Shown in pieces: positions 33,283 to 41,888 of a stretch of 64,000 nucleotides of DNA (within the stretch, counting starts at the first letter, position 1; every line of letters starts with the position of its first letter). The position numbers and the translations under genes were made by a program. Below the pieces are notes generated by a model that worked only from the letters and a program-made list of their open reading frames with translations, ran no database searches and had not been told where the DNA came from. The DNA is from Streptomyces nojiriensis (lineage in GTDB: Bacteria; Actinomycetota; Actinomycetes; Streptomycetales; Streptomycetaceae): NCBI RefSeq assembly GCF_017639205.1, contig NZ_CP071139.1, forward strand, positions 7,377,501 to 7,441,500, written 5' to 3'.

Positions 33283-34039
33283 ACTGAGGCCCGTCGTCCA
33301 CCCCGCGGGCGTCAAGGACCGGGTCAGCGGCGAGCACTGGGGCGGGCGCCTCTACATGCGCGAGATCTCCCTGCGCATCACCCGCGTCCTGGTCACCACC
33401 AAGGTCACGCCGAACCAGCTGACCTACCTGATGACCCTCGCCGGCGTCCTCGCGCTCCCGGCCCTGCTGGTGCCGGGCATCTGGGGCGCCGTCCTCGGCG
33501 TGATCGCGGTCCAGATGTACCTGCTGCTCGACTGCGTCGACGGTGAGGTCGCCCGCTGGAAGAAGCAGTTCTCGCTCTCCGGCGTGTACCTGGACCGGGT
33601 CGGCGCCTACCTGTGCGACGCCGCGGTCCTGGTCGGCTTCGGCCTGCGGGCCGCCGACCTGTGGGGCCCCGGCGGCGCCGACTGGCTGTGGGCCTTCCTG
33701 GGCACCCTGGCCGCCCTCGGCGCCATCCTGATCAAGGCCGAGACCGACCTGGTCGGCGTCGCCCGCCACCAGGCCGGCAAGCCCGTGGTCAAGGACGCGG
33801 CCGCCGAGCCGCGCGCGAAGGGCATGGCGCTCGCCCGCCGGGCCGCCGCCGCGCTCAAGTTCCACCGCCTGATCCTCGGCATCGAGGCCTCGCTGCTCAT
33901 CCTGGTGCTGGCCGTCGTGGACCAGATGCAGGGCGACCTGTACTGGTCCCGCGTCGGGGTCGCCGTGCTGGCCGCCATCGCGATGCTCCAGACCGTGCTG
34001 CACCTGGTGTCCATCCTCGCCTCCAGCAGGCTCAAGTGA
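33260..34039 (+). CDS. CDP-alcohol phosphatidyltransferase family protein, fourth motif Asp replaced
   Basis: 259 residues with about six membrane helices. The motif is DCVDGEVARW, eight residues, G, then VYLDRVGA. The first three aspartates are present, but the fourth, the proposed catalytic base, is alanine. Unless a nearby acid substitutes (CDAAV five residues on), activity may be altered or absent. ATG 33260 overlaps the dehydrogenase end by 23 bases, and the next gene begins GTGA on its stop. It may form a heterodimer with the first enzyme of the operon, which has a full motif. Confidence 0.82.
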   Translation: MPRPSVAELRPVVHPAGVKDRVSGEHWGGRLYMREISLRITRVLVTTKVTPNQLTYLMTLAGVLALPALLVPGIWGAVLGVIAVQMYLLLDCVDGEVARWKKQFSLSGVYLDRVGAYLCDAAVLVGFGLRAADLWGPGGADWLWAFLGTLAALGAILIKAETDLVGVARHQAGKPVVKDAAAEPRAKGMALARRAAAALKFHRLILGIEASLLILVLAVVDQMQGDLYWSRVGVAVLAAIAMLQTVLHLVSILASSRLK

Positions 34040-34920
34040 GTGCCCCGCTGCGGCTGGGCGCCGTGATCATCACCATGGGCAACCGGCCCGACGAGCTCAA
34101 GGCGCTCCTCGACTCGGTGGCCCGCCAGGACGGCCCCCCCGTCGACGTGGTCGTCGTGGGCCAGGGCGTGCAGGTCACCGGCCTGCCCGAGGGCGTCCGC
34201 AGCATCGACCTGCCCGAGAACCTGGGCATCCCGGGCGGGCGCAACGTCGGCATCGAGGCCTTCGGCCCCGGTGGCAGCGACGTGGACGTGTTGCTCTTCC
34301 TCGACGACGACGGTCTGCTGGAGCGCACCGACACCGCCGAGCTGTGCCGGCAGGCCTTCGCCGAGGACCCCGCGCTCGGGATCGTCAGCTTCCGGATCGC
34401 CGATCCGGAGACCGGCCGGACCCAGCGCCGGCACGTGCCGCGGCTGCGCGCCTCCGATCCGATGCGGTCCTCTCGCGTGACCACGTTCCTGGGCGGCGCC
34501 AACGCCGTCCGCACGACGGTGTTCGAGCAGGTCGGAGCGCTGCCGGGGGAGTTCTTCTACGCGCACGAGGAGACCGATCTGGCCTGGCGGGCGCTCGACG
34601 CAGGGTGGCTGATCGACTACCGCTCGGACATGGTGCTGCTGCACCCGACAACTGCCCCCTCCCGGCACGCGGTCTACCACCGTATGGTGGCTCGTAACCG
34701 GGTGTGGCTCGCCCGCCGCAACCTGCCCGCCCCGCTGGTCCCGGTCTACCTGGGCGTCTGGCTCCTGCTGACGCTCGTACGCAGGCCGTCGGCACCCGCG
34801 CTCAAGGCCTGGTTCGGTGGTTTCCGGGAGGGATGGACCACTCCCTGCGGACCCCGCCGCCCGATGAGATGGCGAACGGTCTGGCGGTTGACCCGGCTGG
34901 GCCGACCTCCTGTCATCTGA
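34036..34920 (+). CDS. Family 2 glycosyltransferase
   Basis: 294 residues. GT-A fold: AVIITMGNRPDELKALLDSV at the N-terminus, LLFLDDDGLL holding the DxD-type metal site, FLGGANAVRTTVF and AHEETDLAWRALDAGW, which is the ED-x-E/D-W acceptor-site motif. One hydrophobic stretch near 240-258 (VPVYLGVWLLLTLV) may anchor it to the membrane. It probably uses a nucleotide sugar such as UDP- or GDP-hexose. It starts with GTG on the previous stop (GTGA). Likely decorates the lipid or polymer made by the neighbours. Confidence 0.87.
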   Translation: MSAPLRLGAVIITMGNRPDELKALLDSVARQDGPPVDVVVVGQGVQVTGLPEGVRSIDLPENLGIPGGRNVGIEAFGPGGSDVDVLLFLDDDGLLERTDTAELCRQAFAEDPALGIVSFRIADPETGRTQRRHVPRLRASDPMRSSRVTTFLGGANAVRTTVFEQVGALPGEFFYAHEETDLAWRALDAGWLIDYRSDMVLLHPTTAPSRHAVYHRMVARNRVWLARRNLPAPLVPVYLGVWLLLTLVRRPSAPALKAWFGGFREGWTTPCGPRRPMRWRTVWRLTRLGRPPVI

Positions 34921-35014
34921 CCAGCCCGCGTCTGGGAACATGACGCGATCACGGGCCTCGAGCCACCAGCCTGATGCCCACCTGGCCGCATCTTGAAGAC
35001 GAAAGTTTCAACTT

Positions 35015-35944
35015 GTGAGTGACACAACCCACGACGGCGCCCTCGCCACGAGCAGGCCGCTGTCCGACGACGCGGGGCTGAGCGCCGCGGAGCTCGCCAG
35101 GAAGTACGGCCTCTCGGTCAGCGGCGCCCGGCCGGGCCTCGGCGAGTACGTGCGGCAGCTCTGGGGCCGGCGCCACTTCATCATGGCCTTCTCCAGGGCC
35201 AAGCTGGTCGCGCAGTACAGCCAGGCGAAGCTCGGCCAGGTCTGGCAGGTGGCGACCCCGCTGCTGAACGCGGTCGTCTACTGGCTGATCTTCGGCCTGA
35301 TCCTCAAAGCGGGCCGGGAGATGCCGAAGGACGTCTACATCCCGTTCCTGGTGATGGGCATCTTTGTGTTCACCTTCACCCAGAGCTCGCTGATGGCGGG
35401 CGTCCGGGCGATCTCGGGCAACCTCGGGCTGGTCCGGGCGCTGCACTTCCCGCGCGCCGCCCTGCCGGTGTCCTTCTCGCTGCAGCAGCTCCAGCAGCTG
35501 CTGTACTCGATGATCGTCGTCTTCGTGATCGCCATCTGCTTCGGCAACTACCCGCAGCTCTCCTGGCTGCTGGTGGTCCCGACGCTGGCGCTCCAGTTCG
35601 TCTTCAACACCGGCCTCGCCATGATCTTCGCGCGGGCGGGTTCCAAGACCCCCGACCTCGCGCAGCTGATGCCGTTCGTGATGCGCACCTGGATGTACGC
35701 GTCCGGCGTCATGTTCCCGATCGGGATCTACCTCAAGGACCAGCCCACGTGGATCAGCGACCTGCTGCTGTGGAACCCGGTCGCGATCTACATGGACCTC
35801 ATCCGGTTCGCGCTGATCGACGACTACGCGGCGAGCAACCTGCCTCCGCACGTGTGGGCCTTCGCCGTGGGCTGGGCCGCGGTGATCGGCATCGGTGGCT
35901 TCGTGTACTTCTGGAAGTCTGAGGAGCGTTACGGCCGTGGCTGA
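35015..35944 (+). CDS. ABC transporter permease, TagG/Wzm type
   Basis: 309 residues. After a ~60-residue cytoplasmic head with an amphipathic segment come six membrane helices (VVYWLIFGLIL, LVMGIFVFTFTQSSL, SMIVVFVIAICF and others). The YSQAKLGQVWQVATPLLNAV entry and the absence of a long periplasmic domain are typical of ABC-2 exporters of teichoic acid or O-antigen. Together with the ATPase that overlaps its end it should export a lipid-linked glycopolymer across the membrane. GTG 35015; weak ribosome site. 94 bases separate it from the glycosyltransferase. Confidence 0.9.
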   Translation: MSDTTHDGALATSRPLSDDAGLSAAELARKYGLSVSGARPGLGEYVRQLWGRRHFIMAFSRAKLVAQYSQAKLGQVWQVATPLLNAVVYWLIFGLILKAGREMPKDVYIPFLVMGIFVFTFTQSSLMAGVRAISGNLGLVRALHFPRAALPVSFSLQQLQQLLYSMIVVFVIAICFGNYPQLSWLLVVPTLALQFVFNTGLAMIFARAGSKTPDLAQLMPFVMRTWMYASGVMFPIGIYLKDQPTWISDLLLWNPVAIYMDLIRFALIDDYAASNLPPHVWAFAVGWAAVIGIGGFVYFWKSEERYGRG

Positions 35945-36719
35945 CAACACCCAGGGGCGCGTCCCCACCGTGATCGCGGACGGCGTCCACATCGTCTACC
36001 GGGTCAACACCGGCAGCAGCGGCAAGGGCGCGGCCACCGCCGCGCTCAGCAAGATAGTCCGCCGGAAGAAGGGCGACGCCCCGGGCGTCCGGCGGGTCCA
36101 CGCCGTGCGCGGCGTCTCCTTCACCGCCTACCGCGGCGAGGCGATCGGCCTCATCGGCTCCAACGGCTCCGGCAAGTCCACCCTGCTGCGCGCCATCGCG
36201 GGCCTGCTGCCCTGCGAGGAGGGCAAGGTCTACACCGACGGCCAGCCCTCGCTGCTGGGTGTCAACGCGGCCCTGATGAACGACCTCACCGGCGAGCGGA
36301 ACGTCGTTCTCGGCGGTCTCGCGATGGGTATGAGCCGCGAGCAGATCAAGCAGCGATACCAGAGCATCGTCGACTTCTCGGGCATCAACGAGAAGGGCGA
36401 CTTCATCTCCCTGCCGATGCGCACCTATTCCTCCGGTATGGCGGCGCGCCTGCGCTTCTCCATCGCGGCGGCCAAGGACCACGACGTCCTGATGATCGAC
36501 GAGGCCCTGGCCACCGGTGACCGCAGCTTCCAGGTGCGTTCGGAGGACCGGATCCGCGAACTGCGGCAGAAGGCCGGCACGGTCTTCCTGGTGAGCCACA
36601 ACAACAAGTCCATCCGTGACACCTGTGACCGGGTGCTGTGGCTGGAGAAGGGCGAGCTCCTGATGGACGGCCCCACCGAGGAAGTCGTCTCGGCATACGA
36701 GAAGGCCACCAACGGCTGA
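35937..36719 (+). CDS. ABC transporter ATP-binding protein, TagH/Wzt type
   Basis: 260 residues. Walker A GSNGSGKSTLL, signature in YSSGMAARLRFS (the SSGM variant usual in polysaccharide exporters), Walker B VLMIDEALATGD and the switch histidine VSHNN. It lacks the C-terminal carbohydrate-binding domain found in some Wzt proteins, so substrate recognition probably rests on the permease. GTG 35937 overlaps the permease stop by eight bases. A terminator follows at 36769, which closes the operon. Confidence 0.9.
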   Translation: MADNTQGRVPTVIADGVHIVYRVNTGSSGKGAATAALSKIVRRKKGDAPGVRRVHAVRGVSFTAYRGEAIGLIGSNGSGKSTLLRAIAGLLPCEEGKVYTDGQPSLLGVNAALMNDLTGERNVVLGGLAMGMSREQIKQRYQSIVDFSGINEKGDFISLPMRTYSSGMAARLRFSIAAAKDHDVLMIDEALATGDRSFQVRSEDRIRELRQKAGTVFLVSHNNKSIRDTCDRVLWLEKGELLMDGPTEEVVSAYEKATNG

Positions 36720-36768
36720 CCTCCGGGTCGCGCGGCGCCCTCTTCCGGCGCTTTTCCGCTTCACCCGA

Positions 36769-36799
36769 AGGCCCCCGCCGCTCAGCGCGGCGGGGGCCT
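36769..36799 (+). terminator. Operon terminator
   Basis: A perfect 13-bp stem (36769-36781 with 36787-36799) with a TCAGC loop lies 50 bases after the exporter ATPase. Confidence 0.85.
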
Positions 36800-36914
36800 C
36801 AATCGTGTTCTCGCATTTCGCGGCGACATTCGGTGGCGGAGCGAATACCCGGGAGGGCTCCGCGACGTTCTACAGCGTAAGCTGAGGCGGTCCTCAATCG
36901 CGGCAAGAGGGGAC

Positions 36915-36956
36915 GATTCCCCGCAGGTGAAGGGCCTTGGGGCAGCCCGGGGAATC
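36915..36956 (+). repeat. Inverted repeat upstream of hpnC
   Basis: GATTCCCCG (36915-36923) and CGGGGAATC (36948-36956) are perfect arms around a 24-base spacer that can pair further. A possible -10 (TAGGAT, 36977-36982) follows, so the repeat lies in the upstream control region of the hopanoid operon. Confidence 0.5.
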
Positions 36957-37021
36957 CCCCGGCGGCGTGTCCGAAATAGGATGTAATGGGTCGGCAGTGT
37001 AGAACGGGAGATGTGACGGCA

Positions 37022-37087
37022 ATGGCTACGGGAATTCTCCGGCCCCCAGGCACGACGGCCGTCCCCGCCCCGGGCGGCGGGCGGTGA
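37022..37087 (+). CDS. 21-codon upstream frame coupled to hpnC (possible leader peptide)
   Basis: ATG 37022, with GGGAG upstream, reads 21 codons (rich in Pro, Gly, Thr) and stops at TGA 37085-37087. The hpnC GTG at 37084 overlaps this stop as GTGA. Such overlap usually means coupled translation, so this short frame may set the expression level of hpnC. No regulatory codon run is apparent. Confidence 0.4.
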   Translation: MATGILRPPGTTAVPAPGGGR

Positions 37088-38013
37088 CCCCGGGGCACGG
37101 CATCCGACCCCTGGCCGACACGGCCCACGTGAGTGCCACCCTCGACAAGGCGGCGGCGGAGAACTTCCCCGTCGCCCCCGTCTTCCTGCCCCGCGCCTGG
37201 CGCGACGGGCTGACGGCCGTCTACGGGTACGCCCGCCTCGTCGACGACATCGGCGACGGCGACCTCGCCCCCGGCGGACACGACGCCGTACTCCTCGGTC
37301 TCGACCCCGCCGCGGTCGACGACCGGCTCGCCATGCTCGACGCCCTCGAGGCCGACCTGATGCGCGTGTTCGGCGCCGCAGGCGTCCCGCCCCGCCACCC
37401 GCTCCTGCTCGCCCTGCGGCCCGTCGTCCGAGCCCACGGCCTGACCCCCGAGCCGTTCCTCGCCCTGATCGAGGCCAACCGCCAGGACCAGCGGGTCGCG
37501 CGCTACGGGACGTACGCCGACCTGGTCGGCTACTGCGAGCTGTCCGCGAACCCGGTCGGCCGCCTGGTGCTCTCCCTCACCGGCACCAGCACCCCCGAAC
37601 GGATCCGCCGCTCCGACGCCGTCTGCACCGCCCTGCAGATCGCCGAACACATCCAGGACGTCGCCGAGGACCTCGGCCGCGACCGGATCTACCTGCCCGC
37701 CGAGGACCTGCGCCGCTTCCACGTGACCGAGGCGGAGCTCGCGGCCCCGTCCGCCGGCGCGTCCGTACGTTCCCTGATCGCATTCGAGACCGAGCGCGCA
37801 CGCGAGCTGCTGGACGAAGGCACCCCGCTCGTGGGCAGCGTGCACGGCCGACTCCGGCTGCTGCTCGCGGGCTTCGTGGGAGGGGGGCGTGCGGCTCTGC
37901 GAGCCGTCACCGCCGCCGGATTCGACGTACTCCCCGGCCCGCCCAAGCCCACCAAGAGCGGCCTGCTCCGCGAGGTGGCCGCCGTCCTGCGCACAGCGCC
38001 GAGAAAGGGGTGA
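37084..38013 (+). CDS. hpnC: Squalene synthase HpnC (presqualene diphosphate to hydroxysqualene step)
   Basis: 309 residues, trans-isoprenyl diphosphate synthase fold. Aspartate-rich motifs YARLVDDIGDG and HIQDVAEDLGRDRIYLP bind Mg-diphosphate. In the HpnCDE route, HpnC converts presqualene diphosphate made by HpnD into hydroxysqualene. Start GTG 37084, coupled to a small upstream frame; the end overlaps hpnD as GTGA. The gene is first in a long coupled series, so this is the promoter-proximal enzyme of the hopanoid operon. Distinguished from HpnD by order and by the more divergent first motif region. Confidence 0.93.
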   Translation: MTPGHGIRPLADTAHVSATLDKAAAENFPVAPVFLPRAWRDGLTAVYGYARLVDDIGDGDLAPGGHDAVLLGLDPAAVDDRLAMLDALEADLMRVFGAAGVPPRHPLLLALRPVVRAHGLTPEPFLALIEANRQDQRVARYGTYADLVGYCELSANPVGRLVLSLTGTSTPERIRRSDAVCTALQIAEHIQDVAEDLGRDRIYLPAEDLRRFHVTEAELAAPSAGASVRSLIAFETERARELLDEGTPLVGSVHGRLRLLLAGFVGGGRAALRAVTAAGFDVLPGPPKPTKSGLLREVAAVLRTAPRKG

Positions 38014-38972
38014 GCCCGACCGTGGAGGGCCCCACACACGTGTCCGCACCGGTCCAGGCCGCCTACAGCTACTGCGAGGCCGTCACCGGTTCACAGGCAC
38101 GCAACTTCGCCTACGGCATCCGGCTGCTGCCGACCGACAAGCGGCAGGCGATGTCCGCGCTGTACGCCTTCTCGCGGCGGGTCGACGACATCGGCGACGG
38201 CACGCTGGCGCCCGAGGCCAAGTTCGCCCGGCTGGAGGAGACGCGCGCCCTGCTCGGGCGGATCCTCGCCGAGGAGGTCGACGAGGACGACACCGACCCG
38301 GTCGCCGTCGCCCTCACGCACGCCGCGCGCCGCTTCCCGATCCCGCTCGGCGGCCTCGACGAGCTCATCGACGGGGTCCTGATGGACGTCCGCGGCGAGA
38401 CCTACGAGACCTGGGACGACCTCAAGACCTACTGCCGCTGCGTGGCCGGGGCCATCGGGCGGCTCTCGCTCGGCGTCTTCGGCACGGTGAACGGCCCGGG
38501 CCTCGCCGCGGCCGACGCCGCGCGCGGCGGGGAGTACGCCGACACCCTCGGCCTCGCCCTGCAACTCACCAACATCCTCCGGGACGTTCGCGAGGACGCC
38601 GGCAACGGGCGCACCTACCTGCCCGCCGAGGACCTCGCCAAGTTCGGCTGCTCGGACGGCTTCCACAGCGACCGGATGCCCGCCGGCGCCGACTTCGCCG
38701 GGCTCGTCCACCACGAAGTGCGCCGCGCCCGCGCGCTGTTCGCCGAGGGCTACCGGCTGCTGCCGATGCTCGACCGGCGCAGCGGCGCCTGCGTGGCCGC
38801 CATGGCCGGCATCTACCGGCGCCTGCTGGACCGGATCGAGCGGGAGCCGGAGGCGGTGCTGCGGGGCCGCGTGTCGCTGCCGCCGCACGAGAAGGCGTAC
38901 GTCGCCGTGCGCGGCCTGTCCGGTCTCGACGCGCGGACCGTCTCCCGCCAGAACACCCGGAGGCGAGCCTGA
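38010..38972 (+). CDS. hpnD: Presqualene diphosphate synthase HpnD
   Basis: 320 residues. Joins two farnesyl diphosphates to presqualene diphosphate. Motifs YAFSRRVDDIGDG and TNILRDVREDAGNGRTYLP are the two aspartate-rich sites and are closer to classical phytoene/squalene synthases than those in hpnC. GTG 38010 overlaps hpnC (GTGA); GTG 38040 is an alternative that removes ten residues. The stop codon shares one base with the next ATG. Confidence 0.93.
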   Translation: MSPTVEGPTHVSAPVQAAYSYCEAVTGSQARNFAYGIRLLPTDKRQAMSALYAFSRRVDDIGDGTLAPEAKFARLEETRALLGRILAEEVDEDDTDPVAVALTHAARRFPIPLGGLDELIDGVLMDVRGETYETWDDLKTYCRCVAGAIGRLSLGVFGTVNGPGLAAADAARGGEYADTLGLALQLTNILRDVREDAGNGRTYLPAEDLAKFGCSDGFHSDRMPAGADFAGLVHHEVRRARALFAEGYRLLPMLDRRSGACVAAMAGIYRRLLDRIEREPEAVLRGRVSLPPHEKAYVAVRGLSGLDARTVSRQNTRRRA

Positions 38973-39220
38973 TGACCACGATCACCCCGCTTCCGGAGGC
39001 GGCAGCCCGTCCGGCCGCCGTCGCCGCGGCGCCCACCCGCCCGCGCCCGTCGGGCCGTCCCGGCCGGGACGGCGCCCGGGCAACCGCCCCGGCGGCGGGT
39101 GCGTCTCTTCCGGCGGGCCGCGGCCACGCGGGCCGGGCCGCCGCACACCGGGCGGCCCCGCCGGCGCAGGACCGACCGGCCGGCCCGGAGGGCCACCGCA
39201 CCACGGGGGAGGGCGCATGA
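38972..39220 (+). CDS. Small Ala/Pro/Arg-rich protein between hpnD and hpnE
   Basis: 82 residues, low complexity (Ala, Pro, Arg, Gly) with the terminal segment GHRTTGEGA. ATG 38972 overlaps the hpnD stop (TGATG), and its own stop overlaps the hpnE ATG (ATGA). Coupling on both sides argues that ribosomes cross it, so it is a real gene or a translated linker. I recall a small unknown protein at the same place in the S. coelicolor cluster. No fold or motif is visible; function unknown. Confidence 0.55.
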   Translation: MTTITPLPEAAARPAAVAAAPTRPRPSGRPGRDGARATAPAAGASLPAGRGHAGRAAAHRAAPPAQDRPAGPEGHRTTGEGA

Positions 39221-40596
39221 CCGGCTTCGAACAGCACGCCGTCGTCGTGGGCGGCGGACTCGCCGGAGTCACCACCGCCCTCGAACTCGCCGACGCCGGG
39301 CTCCGCGTCACCCTGCTGGAGGGCCGCCCCCGGCTCGGCGGGCTCGCCTTCTCCTTCAAGCGCGGCGACCTCGAGGTCGACAACGGCCAGCACGTCTACC
39401 TGCGCTGCTGCACGGCCTACCGGTGGTTCCTCGACCGCGTCGACGGCGCCGCCCTCGCGCCCCTGCAGGACCGGCTCGACGTACCCGTCCTGGACGTCGC
39501 CCGCCCCGGCGGACCGCGCCTGGGACGGCTGCGCCGCAGCGCCCTGCCCGTGCCCCTGCACCTGGCCGGAGCGCTCGCCCGCTACCCGCACCTCTCCCTC
39601 GCCGAACGGCTGAGCGTCGGCCGCGCCGCCCTCGCGCTGCGCCGCCTGGACCCCACCGACCCGGCGCTGGACGGCGTGGACTTCGCGACCTGGCTCGGCC
39701 GCTACGGGCAGTCCGCCCGTACGATCGAGGCCCTCTGGGACCTGGTCGGCATCGCCACCCTGAACGCCACCGCCGAGCAGTCCTCGCTCGGCCTGGCCGC
39801 CATGGTGTTCAAGACCGGCCTGCTCTCCGAGAAGGGCGCCGCCGACATCGGCTGGGCCCGGGTACCGCTGGGCGAACTGCACGACACCCTCGCCCGCAAG
39901 GCGCTCGACGCGGCCGGCGTACGCACCGAGCTGCGCAGCCGCGTCACGGACATCTCCCGCATGTCCGAGGGGGCGTGGCGGATCGACACCGAGGACGAGT
40001 CCCTGGAGGCGGGCACCGTCGTCCTCGCCGTCCCGCAGCGCGAGGCGCACGGACTGCTGCCCGCCGACGCCCTCCCCGACCGCGACAAGCTCCTGGACAT
40101 CGGCACCGCGCCCATCCTCAACGTCCACGTGGTCTACGACCGCAAGGTGCTCAAGCAGCCCTTCTTCGCCGCCCTCGGCTCCCCGGTCCAGTGGGTCTTC
40201 GACCGTACGGAATCCTCCGGACTCCCCGACGGCGGCCAGTACCTGGCCCTGTCCCAGTCCGTCGCCCAGGACGACATCGACGAGCCCGTCTCGGTGTTGC
40301 GCGCCAAGTACCTGCCCGAGCTGGAGCGGCTGCTGCCCGCCGCGCGCGACGCCAAGGTACGGGACTTCTTCGTCACCCGGGAGCGGACGGCCACCTTCGC
40401 CCCCACCCCCGGCGTCGGCCGGCTGCGCCCCGGGGCGCGCACCGACACGCCGGGGCTCTACCTCGCCGGTGCGTGGACTGCCACGGGCTGGCCCGCGACC
40501 ATGGAGAGCGCCGTCCGGAGCGGACTGAGCGCGGCCCACGCCGCACTCGCCGCGCTCGGCCGCCACCGCGAACACCCTCTGCAGGAGGCGGCATGA
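39217..40596 (+). CDS. hpnE: Hydroxysqualene dehydroxylase HpnE
   Basis: 459 residues, FAD-dependent amine-oxidase/phytoene-desaturase fold. Dinucleotide motif VVVGGGLAGVTTALELADAG at residues ~7-26, followed by RLGGLAFSF, and the C-terminal FAD motif LYLAGAWTATGWPATMESA. It reduces hydroxysqualene to squalene, completing HpnCDE. The ATG overlaps the previous stop, and the stop overlaps the following prenyl synthase start (ATGA). Confidence 0.93.
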   Translation: MTGFEQHAVVVGGGLAGVTTALELADAGLRVTLLEGRPRLGGLAFSFKRGDLEVDNGQHVYLRCCTAYRWFLDRVDGAALAPLQDRLDVPVLDVARPGGPRLGRLRRSALPVPLHLAGALARYPHLSLAERLSVGRAALALRRLDPTDPALDGVDFATWLGRYGQSARTIEALWDLVGIATLNATAEQSSLGLAAMVFKTGLLSEKGAADIGWARVPLGELHDTLARKALDAAGVRTELRSRVTDISRMSEGAWRIDTEDESLEAGTVVLAVPQREAHGLLPADALPDRDKLLDIGTAPILNVHVVYDRKVLKQPFFAALGSPVQWVFDRTESSGLPDGGQYLALSQSVAQDDIDEPVSVLRAKYLPELERLLPAARDAKVRDFFVTRERTATFAPTPGVGRLRPGARTDTPGLYLAGAWTATGWPATMESAVRSGLSAAHAALAALGRHREHPLQEAA

Positions 40597-41768
40597 CGAG
40601 CACCATCAGTAGCACCGGCACCACCAGCACCAGCGGCACAGCACGTACAGGAACAAGAGGAGAGCCAGTGAACCCGGGGAACCCGGCTGTCGAGAACACG
40701 GATGCCAGTGTGGGCACAGCCGGAGGGGGCGTGGAGAAGGCAGACACGATCGCGCTCCTGGAACGCGGCCGTACGCTCTCGACCCCCGCGCTCCGCGCCG
40801 CCGTCGACCGGCTCGCGGCGCCGATGGACACCGTCGCCGCCTACCACTTCGGCTGGATCGACGCCCAGGGCAACGTGGCGGACGGCGACGGCGGCAAGGC
40901 CGTGCGTCCCGCGCTCGCGCTGCTCTCCGCCGAGGCCGCGGGCGCCGCGGCCGAGGTCGGCATCCCGGGCGCCGTCGCGGTCGAGCTCGTGCACAACTTC
41001 TCGCTGCTGCACGACGACCTGATGGACGGCGACGAGCAGCGCCGCCACCGCGACACCGTGTGGAAGGTGCACGGCCCGGCCCTCGCGATCCTGGTCGGCG
41101 ACGCCCTGTTCGCCCTCGCCAACGAGGTGCTGCTGGAGCTCGGCACCGTCGAGGCGGGCCGCGCGACGCGCCGCCTGACCACCGCCAGCCGCAAGCTCAT
41201 CGACGGCCAGGCGCAGGACATCTCCTACGAGCACCGCGAGCGCGTCAGCGTCGAGGAGTGCCTGGAGATGGAGGGCAACAAGACCGGCGCCCTGCTCGCC
41301 TGCGCGGTCTCCATCGGCGCGGTGCTCGGCGGCGCGGACGACCGCACCGCCGACAAGCTGGAGGAGTACGGCTACCACCTGGGCCTCGCCTTCCAGGCCG
41401 TCGACGACCTGCTCGGCATCTGGGGCGACCCGGAGGCGACCGGCAAGCAGACCTGGAGCGACCTGCGCCAGCGCAAGAAGTCCCTGCCGGTGGTCGCCGC
41501 CCTCGCGGCCGGCGGGGAGGCCTCCGAGCAGCTCGCCGAACTGCTCGCCGCCGACGCCAAGAGCAGCGACTTCGAGAACTTCTCGGAGGAGGAGTTCGCC
41601 GCCCGGGCGGCCCTCATCGAGGCCGCCGGCGGCCGCCGGTGGACCGCCGACGAGGCGCGCCGCCAGCACGCCGTCGCGATCCGGGCCCTGGACGACGTCG
41701 ACATGCCGCAGCGCGTGCGCGACCAGCTCGTGGCCCTCGCGGACTTCGTCGTCGTGCGCAAGAGGTGA
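40593..41768 (+). CDS. Polyprenyl diphosphate synthase (farnesyl/geranylgeranyl type)
   Basis: 391 residues. First aspartate-rich motif LLHDDLMDGDEQRR and second AVDDLLGIWGD, with GGKAVRPALALLSAEAA as the conserved basic region. It probably makes farnesyl diphosphate for HpnD. ATG 40593 is coupled to hpnE (ATGA) and gives a Ser/Thr/Gly-rich N-terminal tail of ~50 residues; GTG 40669 with GAGGAGAG in front is an alternative start that removes 25 of them. Product chain length is not settled by sequence; no bulky residue was checked against structures. Confidence 0.9.
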   Translation: MTSTISSTGTTSTSGTARTGTRGEPVNPGNPAVENTDASVGTAGGGVEKADTIALLERGRTLSTPALRAAVDRLAAPMDTVAAYHFGWIDAQGNVADGDGGKAVRPALALLSAEAAGAAAEVGIPGAVAVELVHNFSLLHDDLMDGDEQRRHRDTVWKVHGPALAILVGDALFALANEVLLELGTVEAGRATRRLTTASRKLIDGQAQDISYEHRERVSVEECLEMEGNKTGALLACAVSIGAVLGGADDRTADKLEEYGYHLGLAFQAVDDLLGIWGDPEATGKQTWSDLRQRKKSLPVVAALAAGGEASEQLAELLAADAKSSDFENFSEEEFAARAALIEAAGGRRWTADEARRQHAVAIRALDDVDMPQRVRDQLVALADFVVVRKR

Positions 41769-41888
41769 TCGCCACCCGACAGCGGATATGAATCGCGAGT
41801 CGCCGGCCGGCGCCGCCACCTGAGCGTGGTGCGCACCGGCCGACGGCAGACCCCAGCACAGCACAGGACACTGTTCTAAGGGGAAGCC

